Shown here: positions 42,693-54,839 of the stretch, piece after piece
Layout of the letters: each line of letters starts with the position of its first letter
How positions within the stretch are numbered: the stretch's first letter is position 1
From: Phytophthora hibernalis
Lineage: Eukaryota > Oomycota > Peronosporomycetes > Peronosporales > Peronosporaceae
Reading direction: 5' to 3'
Length of the DNA: 64,000 bases
Assembly: GCA_012656075.1 (NCBI GenBank)
Contig: JAAKBF010000207.1
Span: 1 to 64,000 of the forward strand
Notes under the pieces: model-generated
Told to the model about the DNA's origin: nothing
The model's input: only the letters and a program-made list of their open reading frames with translations
Database searches by the model: none
Program-made: the position numbers and the translations under genes

Positions 42693-45102
42693 CTAACACG
42701 TAGGTACAGCAGTAGTACTAGAAGGGTCATCGTCAAGCACAATCGGTAGCACCTTCATCGCTTTGCGAAAGCGATTGAACTTGGTCACTGCAAGCGCCTT
42801 GGTCATGATGTCCACCACCCTGTCCTCAGTGCCAATGTGCTTCGTTGTTAGCAATCTCAACACCACGTTGCGTCGCACCATGTGGTGCTTGTTGTCAATG
42901 TGTTTTGACCTTGAATGTTTCCCAGGTTTCGCCGTCAGCGCAATTGCTCCTTGAATGTCGCCAAGAAACAGCGGCACAGGGTGTTTCCATGCAAGCTCTT
43001 TGCATAGACCAGCAAGCCACAGCAAGTCCTTGGTCGCTTTTGCAATCGCTACGTACTCAGCTTTGCAGGTGCTGGGTGCATTGATAGCTTGCTTCCTGGA
43101 GGCGTACGCAATCACATTGCCATCCAGCATCGTTACGTAGCCACTGACGCTGCACCGATCCACTGGATCATTCGCATTACTTGCACCTGAGTAGCCCACC
43201 ATAGTTACATCAGTTTTTACCTGCACGTCCATCACCAAGTCGTAGACGCTCGTCGACTTCAGGTAGCGAATCATTCGCTTGCCTTTAGCGTAGTCCGTGT
43301 GGTCGTAGCAGGCCATATTTCCTAAATGTCTCGTAGCGTGAGCAATGTCTGATCTAGAAGCACTGACCAGGCACTGAAGTGCACCGACCAGCTCTCGGTA
43401 GGGTAGGTATTCCTTTGTCAGGCTTTTGACAGAGTAGTTGCTTCAGGCATGGCACAGCTGTTGCATTTTTCTATGCGGAACCTCTTCAGCACTTCCAGTA
43501 CATACTGTCGTTGGCTGTACACGATCTGTCGACGCGGTCGATCAATGAGGATCTCAACTTCGAGTAGATACTTCACAGTGCCCATCGTAGTGAGTTCGAA
43601 CGTTTCCTCCAGGGAAGCAGCAACTTTCACACACATCTCACGCGGCCTCATCAGCAGTCGGTCGTCCAGGTAAACCGTTAATAACAGCTTGAATTCGCCG
43701 TTCTTCTTCAATGCATATAGACCGTAGTCTGAGGCCATACGCTTGAACCCCATCGCTACTACCTTCGCATGAAGTGTGCTATTCCAAATGTTCGGTGCTT
43801 GTTTCAAACCGTACAGGCTCTTTCGCAACCTGCAAATAATTCCGGGTCCGTCGACTTGAAAGCCGGGCGGCTGCTCCGTGAAAATGAGCTCGTCCAGATC
43901 TCCGAAGAGAAACGCCGTCTTCACGTCATATTGTAGCACTTCCCACTGCATAGTAGATAGCCGCACGTATCGTTTCGAATCTGATCACAGGCGCGTAGGT
44001 CCCAGAGTAGTTGCTCCCAAGTTGCTGCGTGAAACCATGGATCTTGAGTCGAGCCTTGAATCGCTTGATGCGACCTCGCTCATCTCGCTTTACTGCAAAT
44101 ACCCATCTGCAAGAGGTGATCTTGATGCTCTTGGTCACTTTGCACGGTACAAGTTTCCAGTTCTCGTGTCCTTTCAGGGACTGAAGTTCGTAAGTTGGTA
44201 GGTTTTGGTAGAGCGGCTGGTAATGCAGTACCAGCTGACCCAGCTCCGGCAGCAATCTCGGAAGTGACAGGTGATGCACTCTCACTGAAGCCTGGTTGGT
44301 GCTCCAGCGGTGAATCATTCAGCAGTTGCTTCAAGCAGGTTCGCGGGTGCAGGATTCGCAGAGTTCCAGTCCGGCACGTATGTCTCCATGCTTGCCTTAA
44401 TCCTCGCAACAGGTACAGCCTCAGGCAGTACATGCTCAACATAGTTGTAGGCATTTTCTAGCAACTGCTTCACATATTTCCCATCAGCAGTGAATTCCTT
44501 GTAGAAACGTGCATTGCTTGCACGGGCGGTCACCACTTAAGTCGTATTCAGATCAATGAATTTGTAGCCAGGAATATATTCACTGTAATCCAACAATAGA
44601 GCTAAACTTGCCCTTGGGTCCAAATTCTCCTTCTTTTGTCTTGACTCAGGCGGCACACGACGTGTGCCAAACATTCCCAGGTCCGCAAGGCTTCAATATC
44701 CGGCTCGGTCTTGAACACCCGTTGCTTCGACGACACGAGGCCGCTTGCATGTATCGGGAACCAGTTGAGTGTTGTCACTATGTGACACAGAGCTTCTCCC
44801 AATGTGTGTATGGCCGTCAGCATGGCCCGCACTCGTGGCATCACAATGTCATTCACCCGCTCGACGATGCCGTTTTCCTGTGGCGAGTACGTGTTGGTGA
44901 ACTGCGTGATTCCATACTTCGCACAGTAGTCCCTCAATTCGTTTCTCATAAATTCACCTTGATCCGAGTGTAGTCTCGAAACAGATAGTTTAGGTAGCTG
45001 TACGCGCAGTTGTCTTAACAGCACCATAATATACCATGTTGCTTGACTCTTCCTTTCAAGCAGGTACACCCACTAGTATCTCATTGCCTCATCAATAATC
45101 AT
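42693..45102 (-). pseudogene. Copia B integrase, RT and RNase H (3' part, left of gypsy-1)
   Basis: From the insertion edge at 45102 leftwards the integrase resumes with IIDEAMRY and WVYLLERKSQATWY, then LHSDQGEFMRNELRDYCAKY and YSPQENGIVERVND. RT follows (CRWVFAVKRDERGRIKRFKA, QYDVKTAFLFGDLDE, SLYGLKQAPNIW, VYLDDRLL), then RNase H (GYSGASNANDPVDRCS, APSTCKAEYVAIA, YLGDIQGAIAL-like FLGDIQGAIAL). In RNase H the usual YSDAD is YSGAS and the STEAEY Glu is Lys, so it looks dead. Frame breaks occur near 44550, 43950 and 43370. The 5' part of the same element is at 59361-61565. Confidence 0.8.
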
Positions 45103-45971
45103 TGTTGGGTTTTGGGGCGCTCGGTCGTCGCCAGTCGGTAAGGTTGCCCTTGCTGAAGGAAAATGACCAGCGTGCCCTGATTGGCGGGTTACATTCCCCG
45201 CACCACAGTGACCACGATAGTTTAGTGACCGAGGCCTCGGTCGGGTATAATAAATTCCCGGCCGAGGGTACGAACCCTCATTTGTACCCATTCCAGTTTC
45301 GTACCCTCGGTCTTATAGAGCCGGGTACGGGATCGCATACTGGGATCTGTTCACACTGGATATTTGTATTTACGTATAGGACTAGCTTTAGGATTGACTA
45401 CAGAGGCTCTTAGAGCCATAGATCAACAGAAATAAATCAGCAGTCTTCCCACAAGTCACCAAGGGTCAAGTCCGTCTTCGGTAAGTCTAGCTAGCTTATC
45501 TTAGGGTCTGGATACGCTCGGCTTGTGGGATGCTGGTCAGCGAGCCCAAGGTACATTGAACCGAGGGTTTGTTGCTGGTCACTCCAAGAGATTAGAGTGG
45601 CCGAGTGTTGGGAGCGACGAGAAGCGTCGTTCGCATATATTAAAGTGGAACCGAGTGTTCCATACATATTTTACTACCCGCCGAGGTTTTACCTTGGTAA
45701 ACCCGTATTAGGCTTGACAGCCGGTACCCTTCCTTCTGAGAGACTGCGGGGTTCGCGCGAAAGCGCAATATTGTATACTAGCCCTCGCTCGTGGCTAGTG
45801 GTGCAGGTTATTGGGTTGGCCTAATACAACCTAGGGTTCACATCCAACCCGATGTAGGGATCGTTCCTGCTCTTCAGGTTTGATCCAACGCTCGTTGACC
45901 TGACAAGGGAAGCGAGTTTTGTTGGTGGGACTCATACCATTTGGTAGTGAGAATTTCTGCGTGATCCTACA
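45103..45971 (+). repeat. Gypsy-1 5' LTR
   Basis: 869 bp, starting TGTTGGGTTTTGGGG and ending GTGATCCTACA. It contains a TATAATAAATTCCC box-like motif near 45247 and matches the 3' LTR almost base for base. Confidence 0.93.
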
Positions 45972-46075
45972 TGCCGCGACCCGGGATTGAGAATGAAGTT
46001 TTGTGTGTCTTCGTTGTATATAGGTTCTAACCCTAACGAGCATTCGAGAGAGACAAGAGAAGAAGAAGAGAGAAG

Positions 46076-48450
46076 ATGGCGAGAGGAGCGAAGTCAGCGA
46101 TACCAGAAACGCCCATGAAGCCGAGCGGAGGGTGTACCGAGGGTTCGGTGAGGCCCGGTCCAACACTCGCGACCCCAAGTACTTTGGAGTCGATCAACGA
46201 GCGTTCGGACAGCTTCGACGAGCGGATGGACTACTCTGAAGCCAAAGAAGATGATGATGACGAATACCTGGAAGAAGCGACAGCGATGTCCGAGGTTTCG
46301 GCTACCGTCTCAACAGGACGTAGCGGAGGGGTGAGGTCGCTCGCGCGAAACCTCACCGAGGAGCTGGACGAAGTAACTGGTCCTGAACCAGCTCACGAGG
46401 ACAACAAAGATGAACTCAGCGATCTCAGATCGCTGACGATGACCGAGGACGTGAGTTCTCGGTCGATCGGCAGTCGGCCTCCAGTTAATACACTCCGACT
46501 GCCAACAAGGTTTTGGGAAGATGCATGGAGGTGATGATGACGAAGAGCAAGTGGATGCGGGTCTTTGCGCCAAAATCAATTCGACAAGCTGTGTGGATGG
46601 AACTCGGGGCAGAATTGGTCGTCCCAGTGGAATCGTGGAGCATCCAGCAGGTGGCCGAGGACACAGTGCAACTGTTCCGTGCTATGGGTTGCGAGCCTCA
46701 AGCGCTACCCACCGAGGCCGACCTTCAAGGTTGGACGATCGAAGAAGCCGCGCTTTAATTGCGTAAGTGGAAACAGAGACTTCGGACGGTTTTCGGTGTG
46801 CCTGATCCGGGCTCCAACCGTCGGACGAGCCTCCCACGCACGACGGAGGGCTGGACCCATCAAGAATCCCGCTACCGACAATTCGTGGGCGTCAGCCAGA
46901 GAAGTTGGTCGGGACGGGTGTGTTCTCGGCGAAGGGGACCGCGTCGGCGTATCTTCAAGATTCGGACATGGTGACGCCTTGGTCAGCGGACCGTACCGAG
47001 CGGTTGGCAAAAGGAGAGAGTACACGGATGATGCGACGGCGGGCCGAAGTATAGGTCGGACGACGAACCGACGCTTCGATACGCACGACGACTCCTCGGA
47101 CGACGCCTCGTTCGACGTTGAAGACCAAGGGGTGACGTGACTGGAGAATGGGCACGCCAAATCCGTGAGCTCAGCACGATGGAGAACGAGGGTTCCCACC
47201 GAGGCTTGAAATCGCCACGCACCTCCCGTTGGGTAACATCAAGCCCTATCTCGGCCTCCGAGACAAGAGCGAGAAGTCAATGCAATGGCTCCGAGCCTTC
47301 ATCTATGAGATGAAGGGAACACACACACCACCGAATGAGTGCATGGCGTTCGAGCTGAGCCTCCAAGATGGCGCCCTGCATTGGTACCGACAACTCCCGC
47401 GGAAGACGAGACGAACGTGGAAATTGTTGAGTGATGCGTTTATCAAGTACTACTGTTCCCGATTTAATCAATCGGCGAAAGCACGGTACTACTCGGCGAG
47501 GCGTGAAGAGAAGGAGCATGTTTGCGACTATCTGAACCGGCTAAATGGCTACGCCAGGAACAATTCAAGCACGGCGGTCGTGAGGCCAAGGATCATGTTG
47601 AACACTTTCTCGATACGTGCGAAGACCGAGCCTTGGAAGAGCGTATGTGTCACGTGCGGGTCAAGAATATTCACGACCTGGAGGACATGATAAATGATAT
47701 CCTCCGACGCCGCGAGCGGAAAAAGGGACGCGAGTCCTGGGTGCGACGCCCCAAGGGCCAGAATGATAGTCGTCGCCGTGACGATGGACGCTCCGAAGAT
47801 TCACGAAACCCCTACCGGCGTGACCGAGAAGATGGTCGTCGTCGGGATGATCGATATCGGGATGACAACCGACGTCGAGACGACCGACAATACCGACCGA
47901 GGATTACTCTAGCTGAGTCGCTGACAGACATGGTCGCTGCGTTTAATGTGGACTGCTCGGTCGACCCGCGAGGGAACCTGCAGAGGCATTGAGTGGAGGG
48001 TATGATGACACCTAGGGTTACGACCGGGAGTACTACCCAAGCAGAGGCGACCGAGGCTCGGACAGGTACTCGGATGACGAATACGCGTCGGATGAAGATC
48101 ACGGCCATGTGGCTGCCGCGAACGATTCAGAGCGTCGTCAAGCCGCCGAGGGAACGTTCGCTCGGGCTGACAATCACCGGTCGAGGGTTGGGAATAACCA
48201 ATACCCACACGACCGAGACAACCGAGGTCTTGGCGGACGTGATGGTCGCCGACAATATGGCCCGTGTGCTGTCTGTGGAGGGCTCACGCACTCTGCACAC
48301 TATTGTTTCAAGAGGTGCAAGATGTGCAAGCAAGTCCACGATGCGGGAAGATGCGAAGCATTCAACGAGCTGGCGTCTCTTCTGAAGGCGAAGGTGGAGA
48401 AGAAAGACCTCTCGCCAGAACTTCAAAATTGGTCTATGGGCGTCATTTAA
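46076..48450 (+). pseudogene. Gypsy-1 gag with zinc knuckles (frame-broken)
   Basis: The start at 46076 (MARGAKSAIPETPMK) gives an acidic, serine-rich N-terminus. After frame changes near 46510 and 47150 comes the gag core: SMQWLRAFIYEMKGTHTPP, FELSLQDGALHWYRQL and DAFIKYYCSRFNQS. An Arg/Asp-rich basic-acidic repeat tract (RRRDDGRSED, RRDDRYRDDNRR) follows. A Cys/His cluster (CAVCGGLTHSAHYCFKRC, CKMCKQVHDAGRCE) acts as zinc knuckles. The product would form particles and bind element RNA. At least three frame changes are needed. Confidence 0.8.
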
Positions 48451-48478
48451 ACTAGGCAGCCCTCCAACTGAAACTGGG

Positions 48479-50004
48479 TTGGTCCCAATCGGGCTGCCAC
48501 AGTTAGCCAAACCTGCGCTGGACGCCGACTATTTGTTTGCGTTCACTGGTTCGTGCAAACGGCCTGATGACTTGAATATGGATTATGTGAAATTGACGGA
48601 AAATGGAGAAGAGAGAGGCGCAAGCCTCGGTGAGAGTGAAGTGAATGTGGAATGTGTGGAGAAAGCTGTTGGTACGGTTACCGAGGCTTCAATCGCAAGT
48701 ATGGCTGTGACCGAGCGTGAGCCCCAAAGTCTCGGCCAGGCAATCAAGTTGTTGTCTGGTGAGAGGATGGGGTGGTGGTCGTCCCAACACTACGACAAGA
48801 GGAAGCGATTGCGTGCCATGGTAAAAGGGGCAGTGGACGACGCGCGAGCGAGGATTCTGCTCGACACTGGTGCGAATGTGAGCGTGATCTCGGCTTCCTA
48901 TGCGAAGAGACTACGCGTGCGGGAAGTATCGGATCACGGTCGCAGTCTGGAGGTTAAAGGAATCAATCCAGGGGTGATGGAGACGCGCCGCCGAGCACTC
49001 GTTAAGATCACCCTCGGGTGGGAGCGAGTGTATGAATTCGAGTTGTGGATTATCGATCATAGCGCCGGAGTCAATGTAGTCCTCGGAACGGATTTCATGA
49101 TACCAGCCGGAGTGCGGTTAGACCTGTTCCATGGTACGGCCCGTTTACCGGATGAAGTTATGGTTCCCCTGGTGAAATCCCAGAACGAGGATGATGCTCC
49201 GGTATACGGTCTGCAAGTGGCCGGTGGCCCGACCAAGGATTTCTCGGTCGCCGGACGAGAGTGGCATGAGTTCAAGTTACCTCGACGACGTCCACCTCTG
49301 AACACCCATGAGGTGTGGATTCGCCGGATTAAAGATCTCGTGCCGACAGTGACGAGGTTTCAGCGAGGACAACCAGCGATTATCCGGCTGACTAATGTGT
49401 CACCGAGAGTTGCTCACTGTACAAACCACGAGTCGGTGGTATTATGGGTACCACGTGGGGATCTCCCGCAAGGGCGGGGCTACGATCGGCGAAGTACGAC
49501 GAATGGCAAGTGCTGGCGTACGCTGAGTGTCGGGATGACACGTTACTGAAGCATGAAAGCAAACTGTACGAGCAGTGGTTAGCCAGTCAACCACCAGCAG
49601 TCGAGAGGCGCGACTATCCGACGCCTCGGAAGATTATTTCCCGACCGATAACGCACCAAGATGGGCAGCGGGTGGATCGTCTACAGAGCGGTGAAGAGTG
49701 CCACGCACAGCCGACTGGGTGCGATCACTCAACAGTAACCGTTACTCTGGCAACCTCGGACATGGTGGCTGCGGACATTGAAGCCGAGGAATGTGAGGGT
49801 TCAACCACGTCCGAATCCTCGGACATGGGTGACGGCGATGTAATTACCGGTGAGGCACCGGAATCCGTGGTCACCGAAGACTCGGAAGCACGTCTGGAGT
49901 CTGTGTTCGTAGCGCTTATGGCTGGTGTTTCCGCTAGCGCCGACGCTGACATTGACGATGCTCTCGGGGTTTGGACGAGCATGTGGCAAACGAAATCGAG
50001 TTGA
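48479..50004 (+). CDS. Gypsy-1 aspartic protease and acidic linker
   Basis: A retropepsin with the active site ILLDTGANVSVISASY (codons near 48860), the flap region and a late GVNVVLGTDFMIPAG, the family's I-L-G-x-D-x-L-like motif. The protease should cut gag-pol. It is followed, after a frame change near 49480, by a Ser/Glu/Asp-rich linker (CEGSTTSESSDMGDGD) of unknown role reaching 50004. The linker is long for a gypsy element and could be a spacer between gag-PR and RT. Confidence 0.78.
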
Positions 50005-50134
50005 CCGATTACGCACATGAGATGGCATTCCTGCCTGACCTGACCGAAGCCTCGGAGACGGTTTTGGACTATACAGGACCCAATGTAGCGAACGTCCGAG
50101 CAGCAACGAGCATTGATCAACGTGTTACAGAACC

Positions 50135-51628
50135 ATGAAAATCAATATTTCGAGCGGAAACGCTCTGCCACCGCCAGCCTATGGCGTGGTATGCGATATC
50201 GATGTACAGGGGCACCTTCCGATTAAACAGAGGGCTCGGCGTACACCGCTGAAGCACCTGAAGAAGCTATACGAGTTACTGAAAGGCTTGTTGAAAGCTC
50301 GGTTGGTAGCGTTCTCGGACAGCCCGTGGGCATCCCCGATTGTGATCGTGTTGAAGAAGAACGGCGTTGATATTCGCCTGTGCATCGATTATAAGATGGT
50401 GAACGCAATCACCGCGATTATGGAGTATGCCATGCCGCTGGTCGACGATTTATTAACCGACCTGGAAGCCTACTTGTGGTTTTGCTCTTTAGTCGCAGCT
50501 AGCGGATTCTGGGCAATAATGATGACGATGAGAGCTCGGAAAAGCTCAGCCTTCGTTTGTGCACTCGGCCACTTTGAGTGGCTGCGTATGCCGTTTGGCC
50601 TGAAGAACGCACCGATGATTTACCAACGAATGATTGATAACGCTCTATGGGGGTTCGTTCAGCCCAAGGGTGGTTGGACCCAGTTCTCTGAGTTGATGCG
50701 GTCCGCTGAAGCTGTAAGAACAGGGGTGACCGACGGTTCTGCACGACTGTCCGAGGATTCGACAACTTTTCCGACCAAGTTCGAGGCTGACCGCGAGTCC
50801 TCGGTGACGCTCGACGCTGTGACCCAATTGGTGAACAGTCCGGTCGCGGATATGTTCTCCACGGGGAAGCAGATGAATCCTCGTTGGTGCCAGTGTTCAA
50901 TCGGCGGTCGTTCGTTGACGATATTTGTTTCGGCTCCGAGACTTTTGACTCTTGTCTAGCCGCCTGCTTAAACGGTTTGGTGAGTGTCAAATAAGTGTGA
51001 GTTTCACGAAGAGCATTTTTGTACAAGGCCGAGTGGATTTTTGTCGCATGAAGTGTCGGTCGACGGCATTCGGGCCGATTCAAAGAAGTTGAAGATAGTG
51101 ACGGAGCTGCCGTTTCCGTCATCGAAGAAAGGAATGCAGTCATTCCTCGGGGCGTTGAACTATTACAGCAGATTCATCCAAGATTTTGTAGTCTACGGGG
51201 CCGCCCTGTATCAACTCAAGGATGATCATTTTACACCGGCAGGGAACGCATCCGCGGCTTACCGAAGCTTCGCGGTGCTACAACAGAAGGTTGCAGACGC
51301 GCCGATACTACGGCATTTTGACCGAGACAAAGAGGTGCACGTGACGTTATTTGCTAATGTGTGGGCTCTGAGTTCCACTCTGATGTAGTACCACGACGAC
51401 AAGTTGCACCCAGTGCGGTTCTGCGGTCGCGTTCTGAAGGACGCCGAGATGAATTACCACCCGGCCGAGAAGGAGGTGTTAGCTTTGCTGTTATTGTTGA
51501 AATTGTGTTACATCCAACTGGTCGGGCGGACTATCCATTTCTACACTCGGTTCTCGACACTGGAGTGGATACATAAGTCGAAGACATTGTTCGGCACTTC
51601 GCAGTCATGTTGTCCCCGTGGCATCTGA
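50135..51628 (+). pseudogene. Gypsy-1 reverse transcriptase and first RNase H (catalytic Asp lost)
   Basis: RT motifs in order: WASPIVIVLKKNGVDIRLCI, FCSLVAASGFWAIMM, HFEWLRMPFGLKNAPMIYQ and, after a frame change near 50875, SFVDDICFGSETFD. In the first catalytic motif the usual S-L-D-x-x-S-G-F-W has Val for Asp (GTC, 50492-50494), which should abolish activity. About 80 residues are inserted between FGLKNAP and FVDD. RT continues through FLSHEVSVDGIRADSKKL and SFLGALNYYSRFI. RNase H has HPVRFCGRVLKDAEMNYHPA and AEKEVLALL. A stop at 51386 and several shifts are present. Confidence 0.82.
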
Positions 51629-52412
51629 AGGTCAACCGAGTCAAGGAACGCGATTGTGCTTTTGCTCAGCTACTACAAGCTGGGCTTACCAGCTTTGTTG
51701 AATTGGAAGACTCGTTAGCCCCGGTGACACCACCATCACGAGGATCGCCAACCACTCGAATGGACCCACACTTTCTATACGCATGCCTACCGAGGACTTA
51801 CAAAGGCCTGGTGATGTCCTTTGATGGCTCGGCCAAGACGGAGAAGAATGTCGGGTATGGAAGTTGCTCCTGGATATTATGGAAATTACCGAAATGGAGG
51901 GTAGTGACGGCTGCGAGTGCTTATCTCGAGACCACCACAGTAAACCTCACTGAGTACGCAGATATGAACAATGGTGTCTTGACAGCGCTGGAGCACGGCA
52001 CCGAGGATTTAATTGTGGCGGGAGACTCGAGACTCGCAATTCAGCAGTCCCCAGGGGTGATGGCCTGTCGGAAGGAAACTCTGATGGGCCCCAACTCAAC
52101 CACCACCGAGAACTCACAGCCAAGCTTCGGTCGGTAAAATATCTCCATGTGATCCGAGAGTTCAATGCAGCCGCAGACTCGTTAGCTACGGAAGCGCTCA
52201 ACAGCAAACAGTCGAGCGTGGTTTCGACCGAAACCAGGAAAATGGAGTTAATCGGGCTCAACCGAATCGACGAAGTCATCTACGAGCCTTCGCCCGAGGT
52301 CGCCACACCAACACTCGGTGAAGCGGCCAGTGACGAGAGAGCGTCGGTCAACCTAGCCAGGACTCGTGTGGCCCGCCAAGCACCCCGTAACAAGTCTTTT
52401 TCGATTTTGTGA
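51607..52412 (+). CDS. Gypsy-1 second RNase H, aRNH type
   Basis: A second RNase H lies downstream of the first. It reads LVMSFDGSAKTEKNVGYG (first Asp), VNLTEYADMNNGVLTALE (Glu), LIVAGDSRLAIQQS (Asp) and, after a frame change near 52135, IREFNAAADSLATEAL (last Asp). This is the order and spacing of the archaeal/plant-type RNase H that some Ty3/gypsy lineages carry in addition to their own. All four carboxylates are present. It would remove the RNA strand during reverse transcription, perhaps replacing a degenerate first domain. Confidence 0.78.
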
Positions 52413-52614
52413 GGGATGTGCCGGATTACATAACCGTCAGGACTCGTCGACAAGCGAGAGCACAGAAGAAGATTTTGCGAGCGAGCCCTCGGTGATGGGC
52501 TAGGACGACGTAACACGACGAAACGAAACAGGTGAAGTAGCCTCAGAGCCTCGGAACGAAGCAGAAAGCGAGCTACCAACGACCGAGGCAAACACCAGAA
52601 CACCAAATGCAAAC

Positions 52615-53843
52615 GATGTCGACCCGATAATCATTCAAGAAGAACGAAGACGAAGGATCTCCGCTGCCCAGGACGAGGAGCTGAGGTGGGCAAACCTCAA
52701 GGCCGTTCTCCGAGGTGAGGAAGCTAGCCTGAGCTACAGTGCAGCGAGAGATGCATGGAAAATGGCCGACAATTTTGTGCTAAGCGCAGATGGTGTGCTG
52801 TATATTATCGGAGCGAGCCGTCAGTGGAGTAATGGAAACCAAGAAGAGACCAAGATGCGTCTGGTGGTACCCACAACGAGGATTCAGGAAGTATTACAGA
52901 GCTGCACCGACTTGCTAGAGGGTGGCCACCAAGGCATCGGTCAAACATACCACCGAGCGAAAATGGATTATTATTGGACCGGACTGTACGCAGACGTTGA
53001 GCGCCATGTGCGGTCCTGCCCAGACTGCAGCTCGACCAAAAGTCGACCGCAGCTCAGAGGGTACTCTCCAGGGAATGCACTAGTCGAGAGACCATTCCAG
53101 CTGGTGTCGATGGATTTTGTCATACCATTGCCGAAGTCTCGTCGAGGAAATACCGCGCTGCTACTATTTCAATGCTCGTTCACAGGATTCGTCATGGGGA
53201 AAGCCATGTCAGATACTACCGCATTAAAGTTGCTCAGGCGTTCGAAGAGTGTGTCTACCGAAGGTTCGGAGCGCCAACGATGATTCGTCATGACCGAGAC
53301 CCTCGGTTCATGAGCGAGGTTTTCCAAGCATTTGCTGAGATGATGCAATCTCGGTCGAGGGCCACGTTGAGTTATCGTCCACAAACCAACGGGCAGCAAG
53401 AACGATCAGTCAAGACCGTGATGCAGTCAGTGCGAGTGTATGCGGAAGACCCGTTGCAACAAGACTGGGAGGAGATCGCCGAACGACTTGTCCTCGCTAT
53501 CAACAACTCTCAGGACGGCACTCGGAAGGATACTCCGTTCTACCTCGTTCATGGGTGGGATGATCGGTCTACGCTGCGAGCAATGTCGTCGTCGCTAAAA
53601 CGAGGAGCCCGAGGGCAAACCGACGCGCTAGCATGGCGCCGAGAAGTGAACCGACAACAAGAAATTGCATGGAAAATGGCGATGGAGTACCAGAAGGTCG
53701 AGAAGGCTTGGAGAGCCCGCGAGCACAATGAGTCGCTCAACCGACGTGAAGCAGCAGCAGTACCGAGGATCCCAGCGAATATCAGCAAGAACAACGTAGA
53801 ACCGAGCCGCGACGGGTCAGAGGTGCCATGGGATGCCGAATAG
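52615..53843 (+). CDS. Gypsy-1 integrase
   Basis: The zinc-binding H2C2 region is GGHQGIGQTYHRAKMDYYW with HVRSCPDCSSTKSRP. The core has LVSMDFVIPLPKSRRG (first Asp), then in the next frame MIRHDRDPRFMSEVFQAF (second Asp) and YRPQTNGQQERSVKTVMQ (Glu), so the D-D-E triad is intact. One frame change near 53230 divides it. Before it lies a helical stretch RISAAQDEELRWANLK. Integrase would insert the cDNA. The continuation into a chromatin-reading end is the next feature. Confidence 0.88.
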
Positions 53844-54471
53844 CAGGGAGCAACGATGGAAACCGACGGCAACGAAACCTCGGACACCGGCCAGGAAAAG
53901 CCTGGGGCACCCCTGAAACTACTGAAGAAGCACCGAGGTCTCTATTCAAGCCTGGGAGCAGGGTGTGGCTCTACATGGAACGCGTGAAACCAGGATTGAC
54001 CAAGAAGCCAGCACACCGATGGCACGGACCATTCCGGATCAAGAAGAAGGTTGAAGAGTTCGCGTATGAGCTAGAGCTGCCGGATCGAAGTGGTTATCGG
54101 TTCTACCCAGTGGTGCATGTCTCACGGCTCAAGGCGGTGAACGAATATGGCGACCGAGGAGTCGGTTGACAGCTGAGGTGACCGAGGATACGAGTATTGA
54201 TTCTGACGAGGAGCTGTTACCGGAAGATAGCTGGGAGCCTGACCGAGTGACAGGCGAATACGAAGTAGAGGCTATTCTGGACGATCAATCACCGCTAACG
54301 ACGAGCACTAATCGCGCTGTCAGAGAGTTCAAGGTGAAGTGGGTCGGTCATGACGAGCCTACCTGGGAACCAGCATCGGATTTGTCGTGCGGCGGGTTGC
54401 TATACGACTATCTGCGAACTCGACGCAGCGGACGACGACTCCAAATGGTTCAAGTAGCTGACGAGGGCTAG
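53844..54471 (+). CDS. Gypsy-1 integrase C-terminus: GPY/F-like module and chromodomain
   Basis: The segment LYMERVKPGLTKKPAHRWHG then PFRIKKKVEEFAYELELP and FYPVVHVSRLKAV is the GPY/F-type module that follows integrase cores in gypsy elements. After a shift near 54165 comes a chromodomain: EYEVEAILDD, then REFKVKWVGHDEPTWEPASD and LLYDYLRTRR. Chromodomains steer integration to chromatin with certain histone marks. This places gypsy-1 with the chromovirus-like elements by structure. Sense coding ends at 54471. Confidence 0.82.
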
Positions 54472-54839
54472 CGCGAACCGCTACCGAGGATTGAACTGCC
54501 TACGGGGTTGGTACAGCCCATAGACGCAGACGAAATGTGAAACTGTACCAGAATGAAAGTCACTGATCACTGAACGACCAAGTCTCCTAGAGGGCTCGGT
54601 TTATGGATGAGAAGTGACGAGAAGAACTGTCTACGGGAGTTATGCAGCCCGTAGTGCCAGACGAAGATGACTACTGCATTAAAATTGTATATGTGTATAC
54701 GAAGTGAGCAATTTCGGGATGAACTTGGATTGAATGGGATTATTAAGGCCGAACTACACCTACGATTGACTACAGGCTCGGACGGTGTCGGAGTGGCTGG
54801 GCGAAGGAAGAGCGAAGCAGAAAAGCACGCGACCGAGAT
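54472..54839. other. Gap between sense pol and antisense gene of gypsy-1
   Basis: Non-coding sequence where the two convergent genes should end. A repeated phrase about GGTTGGTACAGCCCATAGA and GGAGTTATGCAGCCCGTAG is present twice. Nothing else was recognised. Confidence 0.5.
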
